Origin: Bacillus sp. JCM 19058
GTDB taxonomy: Bacteria; Bacillota; Bacilli; Bacillales_H; Bacillaceae_D
Direction of reading: 5' to 3'
DNA: 64,000 nt
NCBI GenBank assembly: GCA_001310555.1
Contig: BAXO01000014.1
Coordinates: 1 to 64,000 of the forward strand
Below, piece by piece: positions 30,548 through 40,758 of this stretch (position 1 is the stretch's first letter; every line of letters begins with the position of its first letter). Below the pieces are notes generated by a model. That model searched no databases. It saw only the letters and a program-made list of their open reading frames with translations, and was not told where the DNA came from. The position numbers and the translations under genes were made by a program.

Positions 30548-31352
30548 CTATCGCTGGCGCTTCCGGTATGCAGCATGATTTGTCGGCCCAATTCCGCTGC
30601 CGATATTGATGCGCTCCTCGATTGCAGCACTAATAAACGCCTTGGCTGTTCCAACTGCCTTCTCTACTGCTGCTCCTTTCGCCAGCTCAGCAGCGATCGC
30701 CGCGGCAAAAGTACAGCCAGTACCGTGCGTATGTTTCGTCTGAATACGTTCCGCTCGATATTCACGGATCGTATTTCCGTCGTAAATTAAATCAAGTGCA
30801 GGTCCTGATGAAAGATGCCCACCTTTTAGGACAACATTTTCAGGGCCTAGTCGATGCAGTTCCTTGACTGCTTGCCTCATTTCTGCTTCAGAAGCGATCG
30901 TTGCGACACCGAGCAACTTTGAGGCTTCCGGCAAGTTTGGCGTAATTACCGTAGCTAACGGAAACAGCTCCTCAGTCAGCGCCTTAATTGCCGCTCCCTG
31001 TAAGAGCTCGGCCCCGCCTTTAGCAATCATAACCGGGTCGATGACAAGGTTCTTTACTCCGTACTTTTTTTAGCTTGCGGGCGACCAGTGAAATGATCTC
31101 CGCATCGAAGAGCATTCCCGTTTTTACCCCATCGGCACCAATATCAGACAGAACCGCATCAATCTGTGCTTCGATTGCCTCAAGCGACAGGGGATATACC
31201 CCATGAACACCTAGTGTGTTTTGAGCAGTGATTGCGATAATGACACTTGCCCCAAATGTATCCAGCTCCTGAAAGGTTTTTAAGTCGGCTTGAATACCAG
31301 CTCCACCGCCACTGTCAGAGCCGGCTATCGTTAATGTTCTTGCGATGTCCAC
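30548..31352 (-). CDS. thiD: Hydroxymethylpyrimidine/phosphomethylpyrimidine kinase
   Basis: Phosphorylates HMP and HMP-P for thiamine synthesis. ThiD signatures: [63 protein letters not shown] and [18 protein letters not shown]. About 268 residues. One overlong run near 31065-31071 breaks [22 protein letters not shown] at 31352 follows AAAGGA. Last gene of the thi operon on the minus strand. Confidence 0.92.
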
Positions 31353-31403
31353 ATGCACCAATCCTTTCTCATTGAGGCTTCCGCAGAGTATAAGTAATAA
31401 CTT

Positions 31404-31877
31404 TTATATGTAGTCTAAGTATTTCTTTTCAAGATAATTATTAATTCCACTTTTCAACGATTCCTTGTTTTGAAGAACGTAAGTAACCCATGCGTCTCGT
31501 TCATAAGAAATTATGGCAAGTTCCCAAACACATGCGCCTGCAATATTGCTGTTTGTGATTTCTTCAAATTCCTCTGGAGACTCAAAAGATGATTTATACA
31601 CCTTTGTAATTAGCATGTTCCCTTCTACCCACCAATTAACAAGTGTAAAAATCGCCTCACTAGCTTCATGAGAAATGACAAACGCAACTTTATATGAGTT
31701 ACCTTCTTGATCTGCTTCGTTTAAGTTCTGTTTTGCTAATCGTTTTGACTCATCAAACAATTTAGTTGATATTGCACTTCGCTTCTTTGTAATACGATAC
31801 ATTTTGACAGCCCAAGAGTTTATCTCCAAATTTTCCATCCATTCAATATGTCGCTTTCTATAACCGCTACGATCCAA
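31404..31877 (-). CDS. Unknown soluble protein inserted in the thi operon
   Basis: 157 residues, intact, no membrane segment. N-terminus is basic (MDRSGYRKRHIEWMENLEI); the core reads YKVAFVISHEASEAIFTLVNWWVEG and ACVWELAIISYERDAWVTYV, suggesting an alpha/beta fold with a conserved W-E-L motif. I do not recognise a family. More A+T-rich than flanking thi genes, consistent with acquired DNA. Sits between thiO and thiD with gaps of about 100 and 50 bases. Confidence 0.6.
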   Translation of the reverse strand: MDRSGYRKRHIEWMENLEINSWAVKMYRITKKRSAISTKLFDESKRLAKQNLNEADQEGNSYKVAFVISHEASEAIFTLVNWWVEGNMLITKVYKSSFESPEEFEEITNSNIAGACVWELAIISYERDAWVTYVLQNKESLKSGINNYLEKKYLDYI

Positions 31878-31975
31878 TGTAAACTCCCCTTTAAGTGAGA
31901 ATTAAATATACGTTTACAGATTTGAGCTTGTTTATTTTCATTTCAACCGAGCATTTTCATAAGGCCAGCTTCTCC

Positions 31976-33095
31976 TTATGTAAAACGTTCCGGTTTGAAG
32001 CACTCAATCGGAGCAGCCGGCGATTGGCCTTCAATGAGGTCAGCTACCGTTATCGCCGTAATAGGACTGAGCAGAATACCGTTGCGATAATGCCCGCACG
32101 CCATAATTACTTGGGGAGCCGCCTCTAGCTCTCCGATAAGCGGGTAGCCATCCTGCGTAGCTGGCCTGAGCCCAGCCCAGCGGTGGAATGGCTTCAGTTC
32201 CTTTAAAAAGGGGAAAATCTGATGATTCCAGTTTGTTAAGCGCTCAATCCCTTGCTCGGTCACCTCCGTTTGGAATCCTGCGATATCCTCTGATGCTCCG
32301 TTCACTAATGTACCGTTCGCTTTCGGAACTAAATAGCCTTGGCTCGAATAAAGAATATGCTTGATCGTATTAGGTGGAAGCTCATACGCGCAGATTTGGC
32401 CGCGAATCGGATAAATCGGAATAGGAAAAGCAAACGTTTCTGCCAGCTCCTGCGCCCATGCTCCCGTGCATACAACAAGACGATCCGCATTAAAGCTCCT
32501 ACCGTTCCTTGCCCGCAAAACGACTCCATTTTTCCATTCGTCAATCTCAACAGCTTGAAGCTCATCTTCGATGACAACACCATTATTCCGACAGGCCGCT
32601 TCCAACGCCCGAACATAGTCTGGCGCAAACAGATGGCTCTCCTCAGGGTAGTACATCGCTGCAACAACAGACGGAGCAAGCTCGGGTTCAAGCGCTCTCG
32701 CTTGCGCTCCTGTTAATAAATCAGCCTCTGCCCCCCATTCCCTCTGCCAAGCCAGTCTCGTTTCAAGTGACAATATGTCTGCCTCGTGGTAAACGATATG
32801 AAGGCTGCCGGATTGCGAAAATTCAAACTTATGCTTGGAAATCCGCTGCACCTCAGCTTGCCACTCTGGGTAAAGGCGAAGGCTGGCTAAGCAAAGGTGA
32901 AAAAAAATCATCGGGATCCTCTTCAATTTCTGAAAAAGGAGCGAGCATGCCTGCTGCGGCTCCCGACGCTTGTCCGCCACACCGTCCCTTCTCAAGAATG
33001 GTCACTTGATAGCCTCTACGACTCAGCTCAAAGGCTGAGGCTAAGCCTATGACTCCACCACCTAATATCGCGATCTTCTCTCTCACTTCGCTCAC
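31976..33095 (-). CDS. thiO: Glycine oxidase ThiO
   Basis: FAD enzyme that makes the imine of glycine (iminoglycine) for thiazole formation. Rossmann start IAILGGGVIGLASAFELSRRG, then GQASGAAAGMLAPFSE, a typical DAAO/ThiO pattern; later RLVVCTGAWAQEL, PIRGQICAYEL, HRWAGLRPATQDGYPLIGE and CGHYRNGILLSP. About 373 residues. An eight-A run at 32900-32907 interrupts after DPDDFF. Two in-frame GTG codons near 33095 compete as start. Confidence 0.92.
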
Positions 33096-33148
33096 TTCCT
33101 ATCCCAAGACGTTATCAAACGCTGTTTTCACGTATTGCTATTCGTCGG

Positions 33149-33280
33149 TCAGGCTTTCTGCTGGATCATATGGGCTAAAGGAGCCAAGAGGCTTACTAGC
33201 TTATCGAGCCATGAATAAACGCGATTAAAAAAAGCTTCTTCCATTGAGGGTGACTCTCCCTCAGCCTCCTCCTGCTCCAA
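33149..33280 (-). CDS. Small 43-residue ORF between thiG and thiO
   Basis: TTG start at 33280 with an excellent GGGGAGG eight bases upstream. Acidic start (EQEEAEGESPSMEEAFF), then a hydrophobic helix WLDKLVSLLAPLAHMIQQKA. In other bacilli thiF occupies this kind of place; nothing in this peptide resembles ThiF. It could be a real small protein or the tail of a lost gene. Confidence 0.4.
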   Translation of the reverse strand: MEQEEAEGESPSMEEAFFNRVYSWLDKLVSLLAPLAHMIQQKA

Positions 33281-33429
33281 TAAAGAACCTCCCCTTTCAT
33301 GCACCCCTTTCCCGTCGAAAACAGGATGCCCTCTACTAGTCGAACAAGGGCGGCTCTTGGTTCCCTTCTCTCAACAGGGCGACTTTTTCCAACGGGGGCG
33401 ACTACGCTGACTCGTTCTTTACAAGCTAT

Positions 33430-34211
33430 CTATTTGGGCAAAAATGTGGCGAAACCGCTACTTGCTGTTGCGTATTTCTTTTTTTTCTATTCTGCCTGCT
33501 TCATACGAAAGTCGGCCTGCCTCAATCGCGTATTTCATGGCCTTAGCCATTTTTACCGGATCCTTTGCTTTTGCCACCGGAGTATTCATTAGGACACCAT
33601 CGGCTCCAAGCTCCATTGCTTTCGCGACATCAGCGCCTGAGCCGAGGCCAGCATCAACAATTATCGGGACATTAGCCTGCTCAGCAATTAGCTCAATATT
33701 ATAAGGGTTTAATATTCCAAGTCCCGTACCGATCGGAGCTCCACCAGGCATGACCGCAGCTGCACCAGCCTCTTCAAGTCGCCGGCAAAGAATCGGGTCG
33801 TCGGACGTATACGGGAGGACAGTAAATCCTTCCTTGACTAGTGTTTCTGTGGCCCGCAGCGTTTCCACTGGATCTGGCAAAAGCGTCTTTTCATCGACGC
33901 TGATCTCAACTTTGATCCAATCACTCAATCCTGATGCGCGGGCAAGGCGGGCAATCCGAATCGCTTCTTCGGCTGTTTTTGCACCCGATGTATTAGGCAA
34001 ATACGTAAAGGTCTGCCCTTTGAGGTGCTGTAAAATCGCATCCTCTGCAGGAGCCTCCAGGTTGACACGTCGTATAGCAAACGTGAGAACCTCCGTACCT
34101 GAGGCACGAATCGCTTCATTTTGAACAAATGGATTTGGATAACGGCCTGTGCCGAGGAAAAAGCGCGAGGTCAATTTTTTTTCCACCAATAACTATGCTT
34201 TTGCGCTTCAC
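33430..34211 (-). CDS. thiG: Thiazole synthase ThiG
   Basis: Forms the thiazole phosphate ring from DXP, dehydroglycine and ThiS thiocarboxylate. TIM-barrel protein of about 259 residues: [50 protein letters not shown], catalytic lysine in [20 protein letters not shown] and [26 protein letters not shown]. Runs at 34177-34184 and 33479-33486 are one base too long; corrected ends are [12 protein letters not shown] and [18 protein letters not shown] at 34211, seven bases after thiS. Confidence 0.94.
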
Positions 34212-34217
34212 TGCCTA

Positions 34218-34415
34218 TCACCCTCCTCCAACAAAATGGACGAGCTCAATTCTCGTTTGCGGCTGAAGCTCCGTCCTGTCCCAATAATCACGCTCAATAA
34301 TTTTCCCGTTGACTTCGGTGACGACTAGGTGTGCGTCCAGTTCAAAATGCTTGACTACTTCATCAAGCGTTGTCACCGCTAGATCATGGCTCTTCCCGTT
34401 AATATTCAATTCCAA
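34218..34415 (-). CDS. thiS: Sulfur carrier protein ThiS
   Basis: Ubiquitin-like sulfur donor, 65 residues, intact. Begins MELNINGKSHDL and ends with the essential diglycine (HFVGGG), whose C-terminus is adenylated by ThiF and then carries sulfur. Two bases separate it from thiE and a few from thiG. Confidence 0.93.
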   Translation of the reverse strand: MELNINGKSHDLAVTTLDEVVKHFELDAHLVVTEVNGKIIERDYWDRTELQPQTRIELVHFVGGG

Positions 34416-34417
34416 TT

Positions 34418-35049
34418 TTATTCCTCCTTGCCTTTATCCAGTCGTTCCCGAAACTGTTGCGAGACTTGGCGAACGTCCTTTGCGCCGACGATTTCGCTAA
34501 TCATACATACCCGTTTAGCACCAGCAGCCAATACTTCTTCAACGTTGTGAAGCTTAATTCCACCGATAGCAACGAAGGGAATTGAGATTTCGGCAGCCAC
34601 CTGCCGGATATAAGCAGTTGTTACTGGCGCAACGACATCCTCCTTGCTCTTTGTCGTAAAAATCGGACCGACTCCGATATAATCGGCACCGCCGGCTTCA
34701 GCCTCATGCGCCTCCTCTATTTGATGAGTCGATACGCCGATGATTTTATTTGAACCGACGATTCGCCGTACGTCTTTTAATGGCAAATCATCCTGCCAAC
34801 GTGGACCCCAGCAGCATCAACGGCTAAAGCGACATCAATATGATCATTAATGATAAGAGGAACATCATACTTTCGGGCCAGGTCCTGTAACGCCTTGGCC
34901 TTATTCAATACTTCCCGCTTCGAGCTTTTTTTATCACGAAGCTGAATGATATCAGCACCACCTTGAATCGCTGCTTCCATTACCTCTATTAGCCCGCGAT
35001 TCGGGTGGAACTCTTCCCCGGTAATCACATATAACTGAAAATCCCTCAC
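34418..35049 (-). CDS. thiE: Thiamine phosphate synthase
   Basis: Joins HMP-PP and thiazole phosphate. FQLYVITG at the start, [73 protein letters not shown] and VAIGGI: the full HVGQDDLP favours ThiE over TenI. About 211 residues. One C is missing near 34787. GTG at 35049 is preceded by AAAGGAGATTTTACA. First gene behind the TPP riboswitch. Confidence 0.93.
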
Positions 35050-35075
35050 TGTAAAATCTCCTTTCACAGACAATA

Positions 35076-35109
35076 AAAAAACCGCATACCAACGGTGGAA
35101 ATGCGGCTA
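35076..35109 (-). terminator. Riboswitch-controlled terminator before thiE
   Basis: On the minus strand CCGCAT...ATGCGG with an inner CCACC/GGT pairing and a seven-T tail, lying between the TPP aptamer and thiE. Expected to fold when TPP is bound. Confidence 0.8.
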
Positions 35110-35140
35110 CTACATAATGATACATTCATTTGTAGTGAAC

Positions 35141-35228
35141 TTTCCTACGCTGGTACCAACCAGATCAGGTTCGAGGGTAAAAGGAAACTACCTTTTTCTC
35201 AGCCTATTGATATAGGCACCCCTAGTTT
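35141..35228 (-). ncRNA. TPP riboswitch (THI box)
   Basis: Minus-strand sequence contains the conserved blocks GGGGTGCC, GGCTGAGA, then ACCCTCGAACCTGATCTGG and GTACCAGCGTAGGAAA in order, with a variable P3 hairpin between. This is the complete TPP aptamer. Together with the following terminator it represses thiESGO..D when thiamine pyrophosphate is ample. Confidence 0.97.
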
Positions 35229-35289
35229 TCTACATCCTATTTGATTTGCTTCTATTATGACAGATTCATTCAGTTTTGCAAGCTTACAT

Positions 35290-36402
35290 TCAATCAACCA
35301 ATTTTTCGACTGTTCTTTCGTTCAAATGAAGAATGCTCTCAAAACGATTCCCGAAAAGTAACAAATCTTCATTCGGCGACAGAAGCATTGGCACATGCTC
35401 GTCAAACTGAAAAATGTTGACCTCTTCATTTTTACTTACATCAAAGCGCACGAGCTCGTACCCGCCGTCATAGTTAATAAAATCACCACTGTATTTGGGC
35501 TTGACATAATAAAAAGCATCAGTCATAGCTCCATACACATGAAAAGGAATCCACCATTGATCCGAGTATGTATTTAGAATAGGCACCTCGAATCGACTGC
35601 TCGCCTTTTCCCCTTCAAAAAATGTATATGTCGAATTTAATTCGTACAAAGAGTCAACGCCTACTTGCAGCAATCGTTGGTTAGCGAAGCCCATAAAGCT
35701 ATTACATCATCCCGGATATGTTCAGTATCGCCATTACTCAATTGATAGGCATAAAGAGGTGCTTGGTAATCGGGTTCCAGTTGATCCCAGTTCAAATAAC
35801 CGATGACGTCCTCTGCCAACCACTGAAAATAGCTGTTGTCCAGCGGTAAGGCGTTCACCTGCTCCTCCTCAACATTGATATAATAAGTATCCAGCTCCCA
35901 ATCAGGCAAATAGCTGACAAGGATTAGTTCTTCTTTCTTGTAAGGATTCCAATAAATAGAATATTGCTCGCCATATTCCTCAAATTCCAGTCGGACATTC
36001 CCTGTTTCGTCAACGATCACGAATACAGCATTTTCTTCTTGATCGAGATAGTGAATAGCAAACAGGGAACGATTAAGATTCGCTTGAACATCGATAATAA
36101 AGCCTTCTATTTCAAAAAAAGGTTGAGTATGCCCCAGCATAAATTTGGTACGCTTGGAGGGAGGAAATTTCTTGATCCTGCTTCAAGTATAAAACCGAAG
36201 CTTCGTCATACCATTCAACGACTTCTACGAAGGAAGAGCTATGATTGATCGGCTGAATCGAGGGACCGCTAAAAAACGATGAAGGTGCTTCATGCTTTTG
36301 TAATAAATTAATATTACGATGCGGCAGCAATTGGCTCTCCCGGTTTGCAGAGCATGCTGTTGTCAAGGCGAACAACAGGCAAACGATCAACAGTTTTTTC
36401 AA
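35290..36402 (-). CDS. Lipoprotein with probable beta-propeller, YqgU-like
   Basis: About 370 residues. TTG start at 36402 after GGGGAGGGG; the N-terminus KKLLIVCLLFALTTAC is a lipoprotein signal. The mature part is a series of short beta blades (FAIHYLDQEENAVFVIVDE, YSIYWNPYKKEELILVSYL, NGDTEHIRDDVIA, LLSPNEDLLLFGN). Breaks near 36113 (A-run after STFF) and near 35695. Resembles B. subtilis YqgU in size, signal and genomic neighbourhood. No enzymatic motif; likely an extracytoplasmic structural or sensing protein. Confidence 0.65.
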
Positions 36403-36582
36403 CGTACCCCTCCCCTCGCTAAGCACAGTTTTATGTCATCTTCCATTCTTTTACTTTCTATTATCTCATACAACAGTAAAAACAAATTACATTCTTTTTG
36501 ACAAAAAAAAGCTCTATTTCTATTAACGTATCTAACTCGGGAAAGGTTTCACGAAATAACAAATGATCACAAACTCGACAGA

Positions 36583-36624
36583 AAAACATCTAAGCCAAAT
36601 TCTATTAGCTCAGATGTTTTCTAT
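36583..36624 (-). terminator. Terminator after the aspartase gene
   Basis: AAACATCTGAGC / GCTTAGATGTTT stem on the minus strand with a five-T tail, just past the stop codon. Confidence 0.7.
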
Positions 36625-38041
36625 CTACCCGTAAATAAATCGGGCTCCTGCAATACCGGGCTTTGTCATTTCTTTAGCATTCAGGATCTCATTTAATTCC
36701 TCTTCAGATAAAATGCCTCTTTCCAAACAAATTTCCCGTACCGAACGCTGAGTTTGTATCGCTTCTTTCGCTACTCGCGTTGCTACCTCATAACCAACAT
36801 GCGGATTAATTGCGGTAATAATGCCAACGCTTTTCTCTACCATTCGCGGCAATGCTCAATATTCGCGGTAATTCCTTCAATCGCAAACTCACGGAATACC
36901 CTCATTCCATTTTGTAAAATCGAAAAGGATTGCAGCAAATTAAATACGAGTACAGGCTCCATTACATTTAGCTCTAGTTGTCCCGCCTCTGATGCGAGGC
37001 TGATCGTTTGGTCGTTGCCGATCACTTGGAACGAAATTTGGTTGATTACTTCACACATGACCGGATTCACTTTTCCAGGCATAATCGATGAGCCTGGCTG
37101 TCTGGCAGGTAAATTAATCTCATTAAGACCCGTTCGCGGTCCGGAACTCATTAGCCTTAAATCATTAGCTATTTTTGATAAATTAATAGCGAGTATCTTT
37201 AATGCACCCGATAATTCCGTATACGCATCCGTATTTTGGGTAGCATCAACGAGGTTCTCAGATGTTACGAGCGGAAAGCCAGTAATCTCTGCAAGATACC
37301 CCGATACTTTTTCGATGTATTCAGGCTTTGCATTTAAGCCCGTCCCTACCGCTGTCGCTCCCATATTGATTTCATACAAGTGATCGACCGAACGGTTGAT
37401 GCGTTTCAAATCACGCTAAGTACGCGACTATAGGCGCCGAACTCCTGACCGAGGCGAATTGGGACCGCATCCTGAAGGTGAGTTCTACCCATCTTCAAGA
37501 CATTGTCAAAATCGGTTTCCTTTTGCTTCAAAGCCTTGATTAATTGCTCCAACGTTTCAGTTAATCCCGCCGCCAGATGAAGGCAAGCAATATGAATCGC
37601 TGTTGGAAAAGCATCGTTCGTTGACTGGGCCATATTGACATGCGTGTTAGGACTGACACGGATATAATCGCCCTTTTTTTCCTCCCAATAACTCAATCGC
37701 CCGATTGGCGATAACTTCATTGGCATTCATATTAAACGAAGTTCCAGCTCCCCCTTGAATGGAATCGACGAGAAAATGGTCAGAAAGCTTCCCTTCTGTC
37801 ACTTCTTCTGCGGCACGAATAATCGCATCAGCAATTTTACTCGATAATACCCCTACATCACGATTTGCCATCGCTGCCGCTTTTTTTTGACAAAGCCCAA
37901 ACCTCGTATTAGCTCTGGATGAGGTGTGTATCCAGTAATGGGGAAGTTTTCAAGAGCGCGCTTCGTCTGGATCCCGTAGTAAGCATCAGCAGGAACTTGT
38001 TTTTCACCGAGTAAATCTCGTTCTGTCCGAAATTTAGTCAT
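36625..38041 (-). CDS. ansB: Aspartate ammonia-lyase
   Basis: Converts aspartate to fumarate and ammonia. Aspartase/fumarase superfamily, about 470 residues. [31 protein letters not shown] and the pair [15 protein letters not shown] and [15 protein letters not shown] mark aspartase; the [11 protein letters not shown] loop is present, and the end [14 protein letters not shown] is typical. Frame broken at 37868-37876, 37673-37681, near 37409 and near 36848. ATG at 38041 with AAGGAG plus GGAGG upstream. It is alone, without the asparaginase gene ansA. Confidence 0.92.
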
Positions 38042-38172
38042 CCTCCAAAATCTCCTTCTTTCTTGATGATACCTGTCAATGTTATACAGCTTCTCCATTA
38101 TAGCATCTTTCTTCCAATAAAAAAAGCTTTGTCCGTTACAATATTTTATGGTAAATCGTTCAGAAGGTGATC

Positions 38173-39138
38173 CTAACTGTGCTTTTGTTTCGCAAGCCAT
38201 GCACCGCCAATGACACCGGCATCGTTTCCAAGTGTTGCAATTTTAAACTCGGTCCCTTCTGCTACACGTTCAAGAGCAAATGTATTAAAATGTTTTACCA
38301 ATGGCTCTATTAATGCGTTTCCAGCTTTAGAAACGCCACCGCCAATGACAATCTTGTCCGGATTTATTGAATTTGACAGGTTCGCGAGCGCAAGTCCAAG
38401 ATAAAAGGCCGTATGATCAAGCACCTGTTGCGCCCAAGCATCACCTGCATTGACTGCCTCAAATACATCCTTTGCAGTCAGTGCGCCGTTTTTTAAATAA
38501 ATGGCTTGAAGACTACTATCCGGATGCGCTTTCAAACCTTCTGTAGCCGTACGAACAATTCCAGTAGCAGAGGCAATCGTTTCTAAACAGCCTGTTTTCC
38601 CACAATTACATGGAGCTCCTCCTTCTGGAATCGATGTAATGTGACCTATTTCACCAGCCATGCCGTTAGCCCCGTGCAAGATTTGGCCGTTAGCGACAAT
38701 TCCGCCGCCGACTCCGGTTCCTAAAGTCACAAAAAGAATATTTTCAGCCTCTCCACCAGCTCCTCGCCACATTTCTCCTAACGCAGCAATATTGGCATCG
38801 TTGTCGACTACTACGGGAAGGTTCGTTTCCGTTTCAAGAAGCTCTCTTAAATGGAAGTCTCTCCAGCCAATATTCACCGCTAAGTAAATGTAGCCCGTCT
38901 CCATTTCAATAAAGCCCGGCGCTCCCATCCCGATCGCTAGCAGCCTGTTGCTCGGTTCATTTAGTTCGTCCAGCTTTTCGGTTATCGACTGAGCAATATC
39001 AGTCGGGATTTGCTTGCCGCCATCGCTCGTATTCGTTGGAATTTCCCATTTCTTAAGTAAATCCCCTTCTTGAGAAATAAATGCCATCTTTACCGTTGTT
39101 CCCCCAACATCAATACCTACATACCATTTTTCGCTCAT
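38173..39138 (-). CDS. glcK: Glucokinase (ROK family)
   Basis: Phosphorylates glucose with ATP. Intact, 321 residues. [15 protein letters not shown] at the start, [49 protein letters not shown] and the zinc motif [30 protein letters not shown] near 275. All catalytic ROK elements are in place. It directly follows yqgQ (16 bases), as in B. subtilis. Confidence 0.96.
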   Translation of the reverse strand: MSEKWYVGIDVGGTTVKMAFISQEGDLLKKWEIPTNTSDGGKQIPTDIAQSITEKLDELNEPSNRLLAIGMGAPGFIEMETGYIYLAVNIGWRDFHLRELLETETNLPVVVDNDANIAALGEMWRGAGGEAENILFVTLGTGVGGGIVANGQILHGANGMAGEIGHITSIPEGGAPCNCGKTGCLETIASATGIVRTATEGLKAHPDSSLQAIYLKNGALTAKDVFEAVNAGDAWAQQVLDHTAFYLGLALANLSNSINPDKIVIGGGVSKAGNALIEPLVKHFNTFALERVAEGTEFKIATLGNDAGVIGGAWLAKQKHS

Positions 39139-39154
39139 CCTTCTCCACCTTCTG

Positions 39155-39346
39155 CTATTCAGCTTGTTTTAACTCTTTTCGTAAAATGAGCAAAGCCTGC
39201 TGAAACACTGTTTTATCAATCAATCCCCACGAATGAAGCTCACGTACTTCCTCCTCCATTAAGGCAAGGTCAAGGGCACGATCTTTCGTATAAATGATTG
39301 TTCCGTGTCTCTTTAACAATTGCAAAACATCATAAAATGTATTCAC
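39155..39346 (-). CDS. yqgQ: YqgQ family protein (DUF910)
   Basis: 63 residues: NTFYDVLQLLKRHGTIIYTKDR, then LMEEEVRELHSWGLID. A three-helix protein always found before glucokinase genes in bacilli; function unknown. GTG at 39346 with GAGGTGAG upstream. Confidence 0.9.
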   Translation of the reverse strand: MNTFYDVLQLLKRHGTIIYTKDRALDLALMEEEVRELHSWGLIDKTVFQQALLILRKELKQAE

Positions 39347-39365
39347 TTCGCTCACCTCACTCCTA

Positions 39366-39882
39366 TTATAACAGCTTGAGCATCGATACGAAAAGGAGCC
39401 AAATGAGCGGAACGAACGGCGAAAAAGAATGACGCCAGAGCAGGCCACGCAATCGCTGTTGAATGAAAAGACCGACAAACAATGCGCACGAGAAAAGCAT
39501 CGCTGAAAAGATAACAAAAATCACGCGAAAGCCAAATAAACCGGCCTCGACCCCAATTAGAAAAAAAACAAGGCAACAAGCAAAAAGTACTAGCTTATCT
39601 TCGAAGTAAATGAAGCCAAGCGTTGGATGAAATCGCGAAAATGCGGCAACGATAAAAACGAGCGATAACATTACGACAACAAATTCCGTTATTCGCCAAC
39701 TAAACCAACTCGGGATAAGGATTCCAAACAGCATACCGAAAAAGCAGACGAACAGAAACAGCAGCGCAAAAAAATAACAATATTCCTGGTCGTGGTTGTA
39801 CTCTTGGAGCTGCGAACAAGCCTCCTATCGTTGCTCCGAGCGCAAAAACAAAGAATAAAATGACGATTCCGATCCACAACAT
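39366..39882 (-). CDS. Multi-pass membrane protein of unknown function
   Basis: About 172 residues after joining two frames near 39708. Five hydrophobic segments: WIGIVILFFVFALGATIGG, GILLFFCAAVSVRLLF, FVVVMLSLVFIVAAF, LVLFACCLVFFLIGVEAGLFGFRVIFVIF, FVPLIWLLFVSML. No family recognised. It precedes yqgQ-glcK in the direction of transcription, the place other bacilli use for gluP. Confidence 0.6.
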
Positions 39883-40001
39883 GAACGCCCCCTTAAGTAA
39901 AAATAATCCTATTCTTCAGGCCTTCTATGATATGATATGTAATAAGAAAGGTAGGAAGGACAAGAAAACGAAAAAAAAGGAGAAAAAGGAGGGGAAAACC
40001 T

Positions 40002-40405
40002 GTGAATCAAAAAATGAAAGACATCATTGACAATGCTATGTATGGGCCCCCTGAAACAAAGCCGGAAGAAAGACGGATTTTTTTTATCAACGATTACTGA
40101 AAGAATTCATTGTGCCTTGACGAAACGACAGGTTAGACAAAAAGGAGTTTATCCAGAGCTGATATCCCTTATGAAAACAGAACGTAATCTCCACATGTTT
40201 ATTAATTGTAACCTTTCTTATCCAAGCTATTCTAATTATATACAGGAAGCGTCTAAGCACGGCATTCGCTTCACGATTGTGAAACCGCCGCGTCCAACTC
40301 CGATTGGTCTCGTTCTCGCGAATGAAACAAAAGCGATTGATCAAACGAATTTTTTTTATTGAAGACCGTTTATTTGAGCTTGATATGGACGAGCACGAAT
40401 CGTAG
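40002..40405 (+). CDS. yueI: YueI family protein (DUF1694)
   Basis: About 134 residues. KDIIDNAMYGPPETKPEERRIFL, RIHCALTKRQV, the FINCNLSY..YSNYIQEASKHGI segment and TPIGLVLANE follow the YueI pattern; a ribosomal L7Ae-like fold has been suggested for the family. GTG at 40002 with AAGGAGG upstream. Two eight-T runs (near 40078-40085 and 40351-40358) each carry one extra base. Function unknown. Confidence 0.82.
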
Positions 40406-40480
40406 CCTACCACCATTGCTTTTGTTTTTTTTAAGAAGACCGGTCAATTTGCGCGTGTTGCTTTTATTATTTATGGTGGA

Positions 40481-40666
40481 TTGGTCAATTACGAACGTTA
40501 CGTAGGCAGGCATTCTGCAGACGGTGCTTTTGCTTTTAAAAGAAAAGCCGGCGGCCGAGACTACTATATTTTTTTACACATTTCCTTTCGGTACATTCAG
40601 AGTTTTGAAGGTCAGCAAATTGCCGCTTCGATTCAAGCCCTGCATAAAAAAAATGATGTCAAATAA
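40481..40666 (+). CDS. Short ORF after yueI, uncertain
   Basis: 61 codons (VNYERYVGRHSADGAFAFKRK ... SFEGQQIAASIQALHKK). The frame is open further upstream to about 40410 without a clear start, and the region has T-runs that may hide frame errors. Ends just before a good terminator, which argues for a real gene in this strand. Not recognised. Confidence 0.35.
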   Translation: MVNYERYVGRHSADGAFAFKRKAGGRDYYIFLHISFRYIQSFEGQQIAASIQALHKKNDVK

Positions 40667-40698
40667 CCCATCCTGTGCTAGAAACGGGATGGGTTTTG
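40666..40698 (+). terminator. Terminator after the yueI region
   Basis: AACCCATCCTG / CGGGATGGGTT stem with TTTT tail, overlapping the stop of the preceding ORF. Confidence 0.7.
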
Positions 40699-40758
40699 CG
40701 AGTCAATCTCCTTGTCGGAAAAGAAGACATAATGCCTAAGGTCGCGAAGGGGTAGCAA

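Noticed and set aside
33299..34124. Plus-strand ORFs opposite thiG
   Set aside because: They are antisense shadows of a fully conserved thiG.
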